Assembly (NCBI RefSeq): GCF_900112985.1
Contig: NZ_FONS01000003.1
Coordinates: 186,001-250,000, forward strand
DNA from: Pedobacter antarcticus
Lineage (GTDB): Bacteria; Bacteroidota; Bacteroidia; Sphingobacteriales; Sphingobacteriaceae
Reading direction: 5' to 3'
DNA: 64,000 bases
Shown here: piece by piece, positions 26,155 to 35,255 of the stretch
How the letters are laid out: each line of letters starts with the position of its first letter
How positions within the stretch are numbered: the first letter of the stretch is position 1
Position numbers and translations under genes: made by a program
Notes under the pieces: generated by a model
Told to the model about the DNA's origin: nothing
The model's database searches: none
Seen by the model: only the letters and a program-made list of their open reading frames with translations

Positions 26155-27171
26155 ATGACAAATCTTAAGAACACAGCAGCATTAAAAGTATTGATTGCAG
26201 GCGGGTATGGCCATATCGGGAGTAATATTGCCAGACATCTACGCAAAAAACATCCTGAAATTAATTTAATATTAGGTGGTAGACATCCTGAAAAAGGGCA
26301 TCAATTTGCTGCGGAGATAGGCCGGACTGAATGCATTTTTCTAGATGTGAATAAGCCGTTCGATTCTGATTCTGCTGGCAGTCCAGATCTGATTATAGCT
26401 GCATTGCAAGACCATAAAAACATGTTATTTGACGCTGCAGTGGAAAACAATATATCGTATATCAGCATCACCAGAACTGCCGATGAAGTTGCACCAATGA
26501 TATTTAAAGCTTTACAAAAACAGCCTTTATCTAAATTAGTTCTCACAGACCACTGGCAGGCTGGAGTGTTGACCATTGTGGCCAAACAGGTAGCAGAACA
26601 GTTTCAGCAAATCAACACCATAGAAACTGCCTGTGTATATGACGAGCTCGACCCGATCGGACCTATGATTGCAGCCCAAATGGATAGCTTTGTAACCAGG
26701 GCGCTGATCAGGAATGAAAAGAACTGGATATTTGTTGACGCAACGGAATATCCAAGAGATTTTTATCTGGCAAATGGTACCGCAGCCCGGGGATATCCAA
26801 TGGGTACACTGGATGTCCCCTCTCTTGCATCCCTTACAGATGCCTCAAATGTGCGGTTTGATATTGTGATCGGGCAGTCAATAGGCACCAATCAGGGTAA
26901 AAACGCATCACACGATCTTTATATCGATATTGAAGGCATATTAGTTTCCGGGAAACCAGCAAAAATGAGGACAATCGTTTCAGACCCAGCCGGACAATCT
27001 CATTTAACAGCACTCGGGGTGTTAATTTCCGTCGAAGGAATATTTGGCCTTTCAGGGCAACTGCCTCCCTCAAATGGTGGGATATATCTGCCAGAAACTT
27101 TATTGAATGCAACCAATGCAGTAAAAACGCTGAAGGAATTTGGTGTAACCATTACGCAAACTGAAATTTAG
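26155..27171 (+). CDS. NAD(P)-binding saccharopine dehydrogenase-like protein
   Basis: A 338-residue protein with an N-terminal Rossmann fold (VLIAGGYGHIGSNIARHL, the GxGxxG-like loop, residues 11-30). Its overall pattern is like the saccharopine dehydrogenase NADP-binding family, as in trans-acting enoyl reductases. It probably reduces or oxidises a small molecule, but the substrate is unknown. It is the first gene of an operon under the TetR operator. The next start lies one base after its stop codon. Confidence 0.75.
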   Translation: MTNLKNTAALKVLIAGGYGHIGSNIARHLRKKHPEINLILGGRHPEKGHQFAAEIGRTECIFLDVNKPFDSDSAGSPDLIIAALQDHKNMLFDAAVENNISYISITRTADEVAPMIFKALQKQPLSKLVLTDHWQAGVLTIVAKQVAEQFQQINTIETACVYDELDPIGPMIAAQMDSFVTRALIRNEKNWIFVDATEYPRDFYLANGTAARGYPMGTLDVPSLASLTDASNVRFDIVIGQSIGTNQGKNASHDLYIDIEGILVSGKPAKMRTIVSDPAGQSHLTALGVLISVEGIFGLSGQLPPSNGGIYLPETLLNATNAVKTLKEFGVTITQTEI

Positions 27172-27172
27172 C

Positions 27173-27751
27173 ATGAAAAAGATCCTCGTTATAAACGGAC
27201 ATCCAAACCTTAAAAGCTATAATTTTGCATTAGCAGAAGCCTACCGCGAAGGAGCGTCTTCTACAGGTGCGTATGTTGAGCAGATCAATCTGGCTGAGCT
27301 GAAGTTTAATCCGAACCTGGAATTCGGTTATACACAGCGGATTGAACTGGAACCTGATCTGCAATCGAGTATTACAAAAATTATGGCTGCGGATCATTTG
27401 GTATGGATACATCCGGTTTGGTGGGGTGGCTTTCCAGCAGTAATGAAGGGATTCATTGATAGAATTTTTTTACCAGGAATTACATTCAAATACCGGGAGA
27501 ACTCACTTTGGTGGGATAAATTACTCGTCGGTAAAACAGCCAGAATCATTACCACACTGGATCAGCCTGCATGGTACTACTGGTTATATTATTCCAGTCC
27601 CAGCGTAAATCAGTTAAAGCGAAGTATTCTAGGTTTTTGTGGTGTCAGGCCTGTAAAAGTCACTTATTTAGGGATTATAAAACAAGCTAACCCCCAGCGC
27701 CGTGATAAATGGTTGAGACAAATTTATCAGTTAGGCAGAACCCAGACCTAA
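27173..27751 (+). CDS. NAD(P)H-dependent flavin oxidoreductase (NQO1/KefF-like)
   Basis: A 192-residue flavodoxin-like protein. ILVINGHPNLKSYNFALAEAY is the FMN/FAD phosphate loop, and WIHPVWWGGFPAVMKGFIDRI with PGITFKY is the family signature of the NQO1/KefF quinone reductases. It would reduce quinones or electrophiles with two electrons. Co-transcription with the Rossmann protein under a TetR regulator suggests a response to a reactive compound such as a quinone; this is inference. Confidence 0.85.
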   Translation: MKKILVINGHPNLKSYNFALAEAYREGASSTGAYVEQINLAELKFNPNLEFGYTQRIELEPDLQSSITKIMAADHLVWIHPVWWGGFPAVMKGFIDRIFLPGITFKYRENSLWWDKLLVGKTARIITTLDQPAWYYWLYYSSPSVNQLKRSILGFCGVRPVKVTYLGIIKQANPQRRDKWLRQIYQLGRTQT

Positions 27752-27763
27752 GGCTTGTACGCA

Positions 27764-27795
27764 TTAAAGAGCTGATGATAATATCAGCTCTTTAA
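27764..27795. terminator. Bidirectional terminator hairpin
   Basis: TTAAAGAGCTGAT (27764-27776) pairs perfectly with ATCAGCTCTTTAA (27783-27795), between convergent genes. T-rich tails are present on both strands but short. Confidence 0.65.
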
Positions 27796-27810
27796 TTGTC
27801 CCGGTGGTAA

Positions 27811-28539
27811 TTATTTCATCCCTTTTCTCAGATAGATATTACCATAAGAAGAGCTGATGTCGTAAGTAGAACCAGTTCCGGGAGAAGCGGTTATAGAAGT
27901 ATAAAAGTTTTTTTCGGTCTGCTGTGTTGGTTTCAGTTGCAGGTCGCTATATATTTTACCGAAGCGGTTAGTCAATTTGATTTCTCCAATCTTTTTTTCA
28001 TTCAGGGAAGCATCTATACCGCCATATATGGCTTCGACCCTGATATTCCCGTTTAAATTCTCGAGTTCGACAATTCCATAGGTTGAAACGATATCTGCAT
28101 TCGTATTAGCCGGCAATTTAACTTCAATGGTGATTGCCATATCCTTTTGCTGATAAGTGGCACCTACGCCCGGGTGTTTATTCCGGTATGCATCTAATTC
28201 TGCTTTACTATTCATACGGATCTTTATGCCATTCTCTACTACATAATAGGCGTCGGGAATCTGTGAAAGATCGACTTTATTGCTAATTGATATTTTCCCG
28301 TCCTTCCTGCTCTCCGACAGTGTGAATGCACCGTCGTTTTCACCATCATTTATGTTCACAGAGGCAGTAACCTCGACTTCTTTTTTATCCCATGTGCTAA
28401 CATGAATAATCTTCGGATAGTCAAACTTTAATTCTATTTTCTGACCAGCTGCTACCGGATAAGTCCTGCTAACAGTGCTCTGGGAAAAAGTAGCACCTGG
28501 TATAATGGCTAACAACAAGCCGGTGATGATAAGTTTCAT
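27811..28539 (-). CDS. Secreted DUF4097-like beta-helix protein
   Basis: A 242-residue protein with a signal peptide ending GATFSQ. It has repeated short beta motifs (IVSTYGIVELENLNGNIRVEAIYGGIDASL, then RFGKIYSDLQL and SSYGNIYLRKG), as in DUF4097 putative adhesins of Bacteroidota. It is the last gene of an operon led by an ECF sigma factor and may be the target or sensor of that system. Nine bases separate it from its paralogue upstream. Confidence 0.75.
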   Translation of the reverse strand: MKLIITGLLLAIIPGATFSQSTVSRTYPVAAGQKIELKFDYPKIIHVSTWDKKEVEVTASVNINDGENDGAFTLSESRKDGKISISNKVDLSQIPDAYYVVENGIKIRMNSKAELDAYRNKHPGVGATYQQKDMAITIEVKLPANTNADIVSTYGIVELENLNGNIRVEAIYGGIDASLNEKKIGEIKLTNRFGKIYSDLQLKPTQQTEKNFYTSITASPGTGSTYDISSSYGNIYLRKGMK

Positions 28540-28547
28540 ATGCTGAT

Positions 28548-29453
28548 TTATTTCTGTCTCAGATATACATTATTATAATTTGATTTGAAGATCAGATCAA
28601 CACCGCCGCCGTTAACGGTTCCTTTGATATTCTCTCCTGCATTGTCAGATCTTCTCAGTGTTACGGTTTCAATATTAGCACCCGAGACAGTCGTTGCTGC
28701 ATTGTCAGTAATGTTTTTCGTACGGTCGGTACCCTCAAATCCTGTAACATTTGTTCGGCCGCGATCGTTCTGATTTTTGTTTTGAGCTCTGTTTTTGTCT
28801 ACTGCTATTTTAAAATCTTCTGCAGCGAAAAGCTTACCATATGATGTGCCCAGCTCAATATTGGCTTTCGTGGACACCGGCATTGAAATATCTACCAAAC
28901 CATAAACAGATATGATAGATATCGGTCCTTTTACCTCATTAGTAAAACTGGCATCTACTGACCCATATATTGCCTTTATATTCATCGGTCCGCTGTTATT
29001 CTCCAGCTTAATTTTATTGTGCGTTGCTGACACCTCAATTTCATTTTTCAAATCTCTCAGCAGAAGTTCACTGCTGTACAGTGTACTGTTATTAGTAAAG
29101 GATATTTTCACATTCTGAGGAACCTTAATTTGAAGAATTCCACTTTGTTCTTTTACAACTGAATTTACGTTGATATCCTGACCATTAACGCTTACATCCA
29201 GCCCCAGACCTGTATTATCGGTGAATCCGGACCCACTTAGCGGCTTAAGACCTTTAGCGCGCTCATCAACAGGCTCTTCTTTGCCATTAACAATATTGAA
29301 TACGATCTCATTCCCATTATATCCTTCTACAACCGCCCCGTTTACATTCAGGTTAAGACGCCCTGAAGATTTGGATACCTTATACTCTTTCTGCGCCCAG
29401 GCAGAGATGCTGAATGTTAATAAGGTGAATAGTATTATAAATTGCTTTTTCAT
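28548..29453 (-). CDS. Secreted DUF4097-like beta-helix protein (paralogue)
   Basis: A 301-residue protein with a signal peptide ending SAWAQ and the same repeated motifs as its neighbour (IKAIYGSVDASF, ISVYGLVDISM, GTSYGKLFAAEDF, ending SNYNNVYLRQK). A low-complexity Asn/Arg linker (NRAQNKNQNDRGRTN) splits the repeats. It probably arose with the downstream gene by duplication. Its place after the anti-sigma gene suggests a cell-surface role under the same sigma control. Confidence 0.75.
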   Translation of the reverse strand: MKKQFIILFTLLTFSISAWAQKEYKVSKSSGRLNLNVNGAVVEGYNGNEIVFNIVNGKEEPVDERAKGLKPLSGSGFTDNTGLGLDVSVNGQDINVNSVVKEQSGILQIKVPQNVKISFTNNSTLYSSELLLRDLKNEIEVSATHNKIKLENNSGPMNIKAIYGSVDASFTNEVKGPISIISVYGLVDISMPVSTKANIELGTSYGKLFAAEDFKIAVDKNRAQNKNQNDRGRTNVTGFEGTDRTKNITDNAATTVSGANIETVTLRRSDNAGENIKGTVNGGGVDLIFKSNYNNVYLRQK

Positions 29454-29464
29454 ATTAAGTATGT

Positions 29465-30301
29465 TTAAATTTTATTTTTATTAAGTAGTAATGTGTATGC
29501 CTCGTCCTTAACGGCACTAAATGTTTTTGGATCATCTGCCAGAGCAATTAGTCTGGCGTCAACTTTAGCATTTTTAAGATTCCCCAGCAATCCAACTAAC
29601 TCTAACTGTACCATTGGATCTTCCTGACTAAATAATGATCGGACCAGAAGAGAAGATGCATACTCGTTATTTACATATTGTCCGATCACACCAAGAGCTG
29701 CTAGACGTACGTTACTGTTTCCATCATAATTTAAAGTTCTGGCCAATCTATCCAGCGTGTGCTTACCAGCATCGCCAGTTTTCTCAATATCTAATACTGC
29801 TGCTAATCTGACGCTTGCAGAACTGCTATCTCCCAAACGCACATACAGATCTTTTGGAACAGAAACAGGTTTGCTATTTTGGTTTGCCAGCATCCCATTC
29901 ATTCCGGCCCCAGACCTCACAACCCTTGCAGGTTTCAAGGGTACACTACCGGGTTCTGTAACACGATCAGACTGGCTTAGTGTAACTGCCGAACCAGAGT
30001 CTCCGGTCTCATCTGTTTTTTCTGTTTCAACCTTTGGAGCGGTCTGATGCACCACCTGTTCAAGGTTGCCTTCGACAGTGTTTTTCGTGTTAAAAAGATA
30101 AACTGTACTTATAGCAATTAAGACTGCCGCCGCCGCATACCAAATTTCCCTCCTGAACAATGGAACCGTTTTTACTTCTTTCTCTTGCTCCTTACTTTCC
30201 TTCAATCTGCTTTTGATTTGCTGAAGTACGTGGGCAGGCGGTTCCATATGGTCAAACTCTGCTCTGTTTTCTTCTACAAATTTTTTTATAGGATCAATCA
30301 T
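29465..30301 (-). CDS. Anti-sigma-like membrane protein with C-terminal HEAT repeats
   Basis: A 278-residue protein. Residues 1-50 resemble the cytosolic end of small Bacteroidota anti-sigma factors (KKFVEENRAEFDHMEPPAHVLQQI). One membrane span follows (IWYAAAAVLIAISTVYLF, about 53-70), then a linker, then helical HEAT-type repeats (ASVRLAAVLDIEKTGD, SNVRLAALGVIGQYVN, PMVQLELVGLLGN) on the periplasmic side. It overlaps the sigma factor gene by 8 bases. The likely job is to hold the sigma factor at the membrane and release it on a signal; the HEAT repeats are an unusual sensor part. Confidence 0.7.
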   Translation of the reverse strand: MIDPIKKFVEENRAEFDHMEPPAHVLQQIKSRLKESKEQEKEVKTVPLFRREIWYAAAAVLIAISTVYLFNTKNTVEGNLEQVVHQTAPKVETEKTDETGDSGSAVTLSQSDRVTEPGSVPLKPARVVRSGAGMNGMLANQNSKPVSVPKDLYVRLGDSSSASVRLAAVLDIEKTGDAGKHTLDRLARTLNYDGNSNVRLAALGVIGQYVNNEYASSLLVRSLFSQEDPMVQLELVGLLGNLKNAKVDARLIALADDPKTFSAVKDEAYTLLLNKNKI

Positions 30302-30854
30302 AATATGACTTGTCTTTTAATAGTAGATATATTTTTTTCTTAGCGCGGTGATACTGCGTCCTTACAGTACTATGGGATATTCCCAATACGCCTGCGATCT
30401 CCTCGTGCTGCATATTTTCAAATAAATATAGATTCAGAATGGTCTTATACCCTGGTGGTAGACGCTCAATACAGCTTCTTACATCCTCTACCCGACAATC
30501 GAATAATTCATCCTCTTCTATGCTATATTCATTCTCATCTGCAAATTCAGTATGTTCTAAATCTGAAAAAAGGATTTTCTTCTTCCTCAAGTGCGATATC
30601 GAACGGTTAATTGCTATCCTTCTCACCCATGCCTCAAAACTCAAAACTCCAGTTAACTTCCCCATATCATTAAATACGGTGTAAAATGTGTCCTGCAGAA
30701 TATCTTCGGCCTCCCCGGTATGCGATACAATACGCGTAATTGAGTTGTACACCCCCTTTGCATACTTATTGTATAATGCGGTAAACCCCGAGTCGTTACC
30801 CGCCTGGCACATGGCAATAAGCGTCTGATCAGTTACCTTCTCTGTTGACTGCAT
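30294..30854 (-). CDS. ECF RNA polymerase sigma factor
   Basis: A 186-residue sigma-70 family protein with region 2 (ALYNKYAKGVYNSITRIV, then EAEDILQDTFYTVF and EAWVRRIAINRSISHLRKKK) and region 4 (LPPGYKTILNLYLFENMQHEEIAGVLGISHSTVRTQYHRAKKK), with no regions 1 or 3. It would direct transcription of its own operon and perhaps others. No consensus housekeeping promoter is seen upstream, consistent with use of its own promoter sequence. Confidence 0.92.
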   Translation of the reverse strand: MQSTEKVTDQTLIAMCQAGNDSGFTALYNKYAKGVYNSITRIVSHTGEAEDILQDTFYTVFNDMGKLTGVLSFEAWVRRIAINRSISHLRKKKILFSDLEHTEFADENEYSIEEDELFDCRVEDVRSCIERLPPGYKTILNLYLFENMQHEEIAGVLGISHSTVRTQYHRAKKKIYLLLKDKSYYD

Positions 30855-31039
30855 TTATAATTTTATAATCTATCGGTTAGAATCCTGAAAATACATGTTT
30901 TATATAGGGTAGTCGCAGCACATGAATTAATGTTGCATTGTTTTTTAAACATTTTAAAATACTAAGAATAAGCCGGTACCGATCTATTCAATCCACTAAA
31001 ATAATTCCTACCTTAACTTAGTATGATAACCTCAGCATA

Positions 31040-32614
31040 ATGTTAGAAAATTTCCCTTTTTACCTGAGTTTAATTTTAGCCATAGTACTACTGATTATGC
31101 TGGCTAATAAAATAAAGGTCGCCTATCCTGTACTGCTTGTTGTAGCCGGACTAGCGATCAGCTTCCTCCCCGGGATCCCAACCCTGCATATCGACCCCGA
31201 GCTTATTTTTTTTATCTTTCTTCCCCCACTGCTCTATGAAGCCTCCTGGGCTGTATCCTGGAAGGAAATGTGGCGCTGGAGACGAATTATTACCAGCTTT
31301 GCCTTTGTTGTCGTATTTCTTTCGGCCATGTCGGTAGCCTTTGTCGCAAATCATTTTATACCCGGCTTTTCTCTAGCCCTTGGCTTTTTACTGGGCGGCA
31401 TTGTCTCGCCACCAGATGCCGTAAGCGCTGGTGCTATCTTAAAATTCGTAAAAATACCCAAGCGGATGTCTTCAATCCTGGAAGGTGAAAGTCTGCTGAA
31501 TGATGCCTCTTCGTTAATTATTTTCCGTTTTGCGTTAGTAGCTGTGGCAACAGGTCAGTTCGTATGGCAGGAAGCAGCACTGAGTTTTAGCTGGATGGTG
31601 ATTGGTGGTGTAGGTATTGGCGTACTAATCGGATGGGTTTTCATGAAGATCCATAAACATCTGCCTACCGACGTTAATACAGATATTGTATTAACAATTT
31701 TAGCTCCTTATATCATGTATCTCTCAGCGGAAGAGGTGCATAGCTCTGGTGTACTTGCTGTAGTTGCCGGCGGCCTTTTATTATCTAATAACAGGCATCT
31801 CTTCCTTAGCAGCACATCACGCCTGCGTGGAGTAAACTTCTGGGAAAGCTTCTGTTTTGTGCTAAACGGTCTGGTATTTATGCTGATAGGCCTCGATCTG
31901 CCGGAGATCGTATCCGGCCTGGAAGGTGTCAGTATTTCATCTGCGATGGGTTACGGTCTGCTGATTACCGCAGTGCTGATTGTGGGAAGGATCTTATCTG
32001 CATATGGTGCAGTGGTTATCACGTTAATAGCAAGCAGGTTTATCACTGTCGCCGACAACAGGAACCCCGGCTATAAGGTACCCCTCATTCTTGGATGGAC
32101 AGGCATGCGCGGGGTGGTTTCACTAGCAGCAGCATTATCAATACCTGTACAGTTGGCTGACGGAAGTGCCTTCCCGCAGCGCAACCTTATTCTTTTTATC
32201 ACTTTTATTGTTATTCTGGTCACGCTGTTATTGCAGGGGTTGACTTTACCTTACCTTATCCGAAAAATCGGAATCCCCAATCTGGATCAAACTTTACCGG
32301 AAGAGGAAGTTTATCAGGGTATCCGTAAGCAACTAGCACAGCATTCGCTTACCCATTTGCGGACAAATTACAGCACACAATTAAAAAATCAACCGATATT
32401 GCAACAGATGGCTGTTAAATGGGAAGCCAATAGTTCATCCGCAGGTAATGAACTGATGGCTGAAGAGTGTAAAGTAATTTATCTGGATATCCTGAACGAG
32501 CAGCGGTTATGGCTGCTAAATAAAAACCAGGAAGAGGAGGCACTTGATGAAGATATTATTCGTAAGCACCTTCAATTTATTGATCTGGAAGAAGAAAAAT
32601 TGAGCTTCAGCTGA
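31040..32614 (+). CDS. Monovalent cation/proton antiporter (CPA1, NhaP-like)
   Basis: A 524-residue protein with about twelve membrane segments, then a soluble tail of about 110 residues. Family motifs include LPPLLYEASW, SPPDAVSAGAIL and GESLLNDASSLIIF, the last holding the Asp of the ion site. It is expected to exchange Na+ or K+ for H+ at the inner membrane in pH and salt control. The tail (ETLPEEEVYQGIRKQL-like, helical) is probably regulatory. It is divergent from the ECF sigma operon. Confidence 0.9.
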   Translation: MLENFPFYLSLILAIVLLIMLANKIKVAYPVLLVVAGLAISFLPGIPTLHIDPELIFFIFLPPLLYEASWAVSWKEMWRWRRIITSFAFVVVFLSAMSVAFVANHFIPGFSLALGFLLGGIVSPPDAVSAGAILKFVKIPKRMSSILEGESLLNDASSLIIFRFALVAVATGQFVWQEAALSFSWMVIGGVGIGVLIGWVFMKIHKHLPTDVNTDIVLTILAPYIMYLSAEEVHSSGVLAVVAGGLLLSNNRHLFLSSTSRLRGVNFWESFCFVLNGLVFMLIGLDLPEIVSGLEGVSISSAMGYGLLITAVLIVGRILSAYGAVVITLIASRFITVADNRNPGYKVPLILGWTGMRGVVSLAAALSIPVQLADGSAFPQRNLILFITFIVILVTLLLQGLTLPYLIRKIGIPNLDQTLPEEEVYQGIRKQLAQHSLTHLRTNYSTQLKNQPILQQMAVKWEANSSSAGNELMAEECKVIYLDILNEQRLWLLNKNQEEEALDEDIIRKHLQFIDLEEEKLSFS

Positions 32615-32644
32615 GACTAATAAGCTTAACTATATTTAGCTAAA

Positions 32645-32681
32645 TGTCCGGCAGTGTACGTATATCGTTCGATAACGGACA
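32645..32681. promoter_or_regulatory. Dyad site, possible enhancer-binding protein site
   Basis: TGTCCG-N7-ACG (32645-32660) is followed by TATAT and then the same motif inverted, CGT-N7-CGGACA (32666-32681). The dyad lies 64 bases upstream of a TTGGCAC element (32743-32749). That spacing is typical of an activator site for sigma-54. Confidence 0.5.
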
Positions 32682-32742
32682 AATTCAGTTAGAGAAAAAA
32701 CATAAAAACCTGTACAACAGTTATTTGAATGCTAATTTCCTC

Positions 32743-32758
32743 TTGGCACAAACTTGGT
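32743..32758 (+). promoter_or_regulatory. Possible sigma-54-type promoter (weak -12)
   Basis: TTGGCAC matches the -24 half of the sigma-54 consensus, but the -12 half is poor: TTGG comes one base early, or TGGT at exact spacing. Together with the upstream dyad it is a candidate only. The permease ATG at 32805 lies 47 bases downstream. Confidence 0.35.
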
Positions 32759-32804
32759 AGACTGCGAACTAACTCGTATTTATTTCATTGAAACCAATGC
32801 CGCT

Positions 32805-35177
32805 ATGTTCAGACTCAATTTAAAAATCGCTTTGCGTAATCTCTGGAGAAATAAAACTTCTTCCGTTATTAATATCGTTGGTCTGGCGGCTGGTTTATCT
32901 GCGTGTTTGCTGCTGCTGCTTTACGTCAATTATGAATTAAATTTTGACCGTAGTTTTAAGGATGCAGACAAAATCTACCAGGTGATGACTAATTTCCAGG
33001 ATGCCAGTGGGAAAATAACGAGTACCGGAGGCTCGCCGGGAGATGGAATTGCAATGACTATCAGGTCCAAAATACCTGAGGTAGACGCAATAACCCGAAT
33101 CGGAGGTGGCGATGAGTCGCTCATTGCCAATAAACAAAATGTATTTAAGAAAAAAGACCTGTTTGCAGATCCCGAGATTCTTAAAGTTTTCAACTACGAG
33201 TTCATCGCCGGCGATCCTACATCTGCACTCAGTATGCCAAATTCGGTTATATTAACTGCTCAGACAGCGAAATTATTATTCGGCACTACAGATGTACTGA
33301 ATAAAACCGTGAGATATAAAAATGCAAAAGATCTAAATGTTACTGGTGTGATCAGAGATTTACCTGCCAATACATCTCTCAGGTTTGATTATTTAATGCC
33401 CTGGTCTTTCTTCGAAAGCATAAACGATTACCTTAAAAATCCAGGTTGGGGAAATTTCAACTTCCTGGCAATGGCAAAAGTTAATAATCCGGCCAATATT
33501 GACCTGATTAATTCGAAGGTAAAAAAGCTTTTCAACGAGGATTACACGGAACAAAAGAACGAGAATTTCTTATTCCCGCTAGCCGATAAACATTTACATG
33601 GTGAATTTTTGAATGGTAAGAGCATAGGTGGAGACATTGAACGCATTTACCTTTTTACGGCATTAGCCTTTGGTATTTTGCTTGTCGCCTGCATTAACTT
33701 CATGAATATGGCCACTGCTAAATCAGAGCGGAGGGCAAAAGAAGTGGGTATTAAGAAAACTATGGGCGCAACCAGAAACTCACTGGTTACCCAATTCCTT
33801 ACTGAAGCAATGGTCCTTACTACAATTGCTGTGTTGATTGCTGTTGCCATTACCGAATCTAGTCTACCCCTTTTCAATAACCTTTTGGAAATAGATATAA
33901 GAATTGATTATGCTAATACAGGTTATTGGCTGGGAATCCTGACGGTAGCAATCCTGACCGGACTTTTGTCAGGTACTTACCCTGCATTATACCTATCTGC
34001 ATTTAGCCCGATTCAAACTTTAAAAAAGAAAACGGCCCGTGCGAAAGCCATTCCCTTTAATCTAAGACAGGTACTAGTGGTCGGGCAATTTTGTTTTGCC
34101 ATCATGCTGATCATTGCCACGCTTGTAATCTATAAACAAATGCAGTTTATAAAAAACAGACCAGTGGGGTACAATATCGATTTACTTGCTCAAATGCCTC
34201 AAGATGGAGAATTGTCTGGCAAATTTGAGTTGTTTAAAGAGCAATTGCTGAAAACCGGTGCGGTAACGGCCGTCAATGAGGCATCGCAAGGCATGACTAA
34301 TGCAAGTGGATGGTTTTATGGCTTTCAGTGGCCAGGAATGGAAGAGCAGGGAAAGGATATTGTTTTTAACCGCCTGCAGACGGGGTATGATTTTGTAAAA
34401 ACAAATGGGGTGGAAATGCTTGCAGGACGTGATTTTTCCCGCGATTTCGCTTCAGATACTGCAGCAATTTTACTAAGCAGTACAGCTGTGAAAGCCATGA
34501 AGCTTAAAGATCCGATAGGGATGAATGTAAATCTCTTTGGAAAACAATTGAGAGTGATTGGAGTTTTCAAGGATTTCGTCTGGGACTCTCCCTATCGTTC
34601 CGGACGCCAAATGGTGATTGATTTCAATAAAGATCCGGGCGGAATCGTAAATATGCGATTAAATACAGCTAACAGTCTGACAAAGAATATCGAACTGATC
34701 TCAGCCGTCGCCAAAAGTATCAATCCGGATTATCCGGTAGAAATAAGTTTCGCCAATGAGCTGTATTCCAGAAAGCTGCATTCAGAGAAAGTCCTGGGCA
34801 TACTGGTCAACTTATTTGGAGGCATAGCCATTTTAATTTCTTGTCTTGGACTTTACGGCCTGGTTACTTATAGTGCAGAACAGCGAACAAAAGAGTTTGG
34901 CGTACGACGTGTACTGGGAGCCTCGGTCGGCAGTATTATGAAACTGCTCTCCATTTCCTTTCTGAAAATGGTATTGGTGGCTGCATTTATTGGTGTGCCC
35001 CTAGCCTACTATCTGATGACCAAATGGCTCACTAATTTTGACTTCAGGACAACTATATCATTATCGATTGTGCTGATATCAATCGCAGGAACTTTATTAA
35101 TCGCATTTTTAACAGTATGTTTTCAGGCTTACAAAGCGGCAACAGCTAACCCTGTAGACGCGTTGAAATATGAGTAA
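32805..35177 (+). CDS. ABC transporter permease, MacB/FtsX family
   Basis: A 790-residue inner-membrane protein with two repeated halves, each with a MacB-type periplasmic core and an FtsX three-helix unit. N-terminus FRLNLKIALRNLWRNKTSSVINIVGLAAGL is typical. The FtsX signatures are ATAKSERRAKEVGIKKTMGA near residue 305 and YSAEQRTKEFGVRRVLGA near residue 705. Such permeases work with a separate ATPase, absent here, in export or mechanotransmission. A TTG at 32754 gives a longer frame, but the ATG at 32805 fits the family. It appears to be a single-gene unit. Confidence 0.9.
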   Translation: MFRLNLKIALRNLWRNKTSSVINIVGLAAGLSACLLLLLYVNYELNFDRSFKDADKIYQVMTNFQDASGKITSTGGSPGDGIAMTIRSKIPEVDAITRIGGGDESLIANKQNVFKKKDLFADPEILKVFNYEFIAGDPTSALSMPNSVILTAQTAKLLFGTTDVLNKTVRYKNAKDLNVTGVIRDLPANTSLRFDYLMPWSFFESINDYLKNPGWGNFNFLAMAKVNNPANIDLINSKVKKLFNEDYTEQKNENFLFPLADKHLHGEFLNGKSIGGDIERIYLFTALAFGILLVACINFMNMATAKSERRAKEVGIKKTMGATRNSLVTQFLTEAMVLTTIAVLIAVAITESSLPLFNNLLEIDIRIDYANTGYWLGILTVAILTGLLSGTYPALYLSAFSPIQTLKKKTARAKAIPFNLRQVLVVGQFCFAIMLIIATLVIYKQMQFIKNRPVGYNIDLLAQMPQDGELSGKFELFKEQLLKTGAVTAVNEASQGMTNASGWFYGFQWPGMEEQGKDIVFNRLQTGYDFVKTNGVEMLAGRDFSRDFASDTAAILLSSTAVKAMKLKDPIGMNVNLFGKQLRVIGVFKDFVWDSPYRSGRQMVIDFNKDPGGIVNMRLNTANSLTKNIELISAVAKSINPDYPVEISFANELYSRKLHSEKVLGILVNLFGGIAILISCLGLYGLVTYSAEQRTKEFGVRRVLGASVGSIMKLLSISFLKMVLVAAFIGVPLAYYLMTKWLTNFDFRTTISLSIVLISIAGTLLIAFLTVCFQAYKAATANPVDALKYE

Positions 35178-35255
35178 AAGTTAAATATTTTAGCACAAGA
35201 TCCCTTGGCGTTATCAATCCTATATCCGTAAATTGTACGCATAAATATTATAGCT

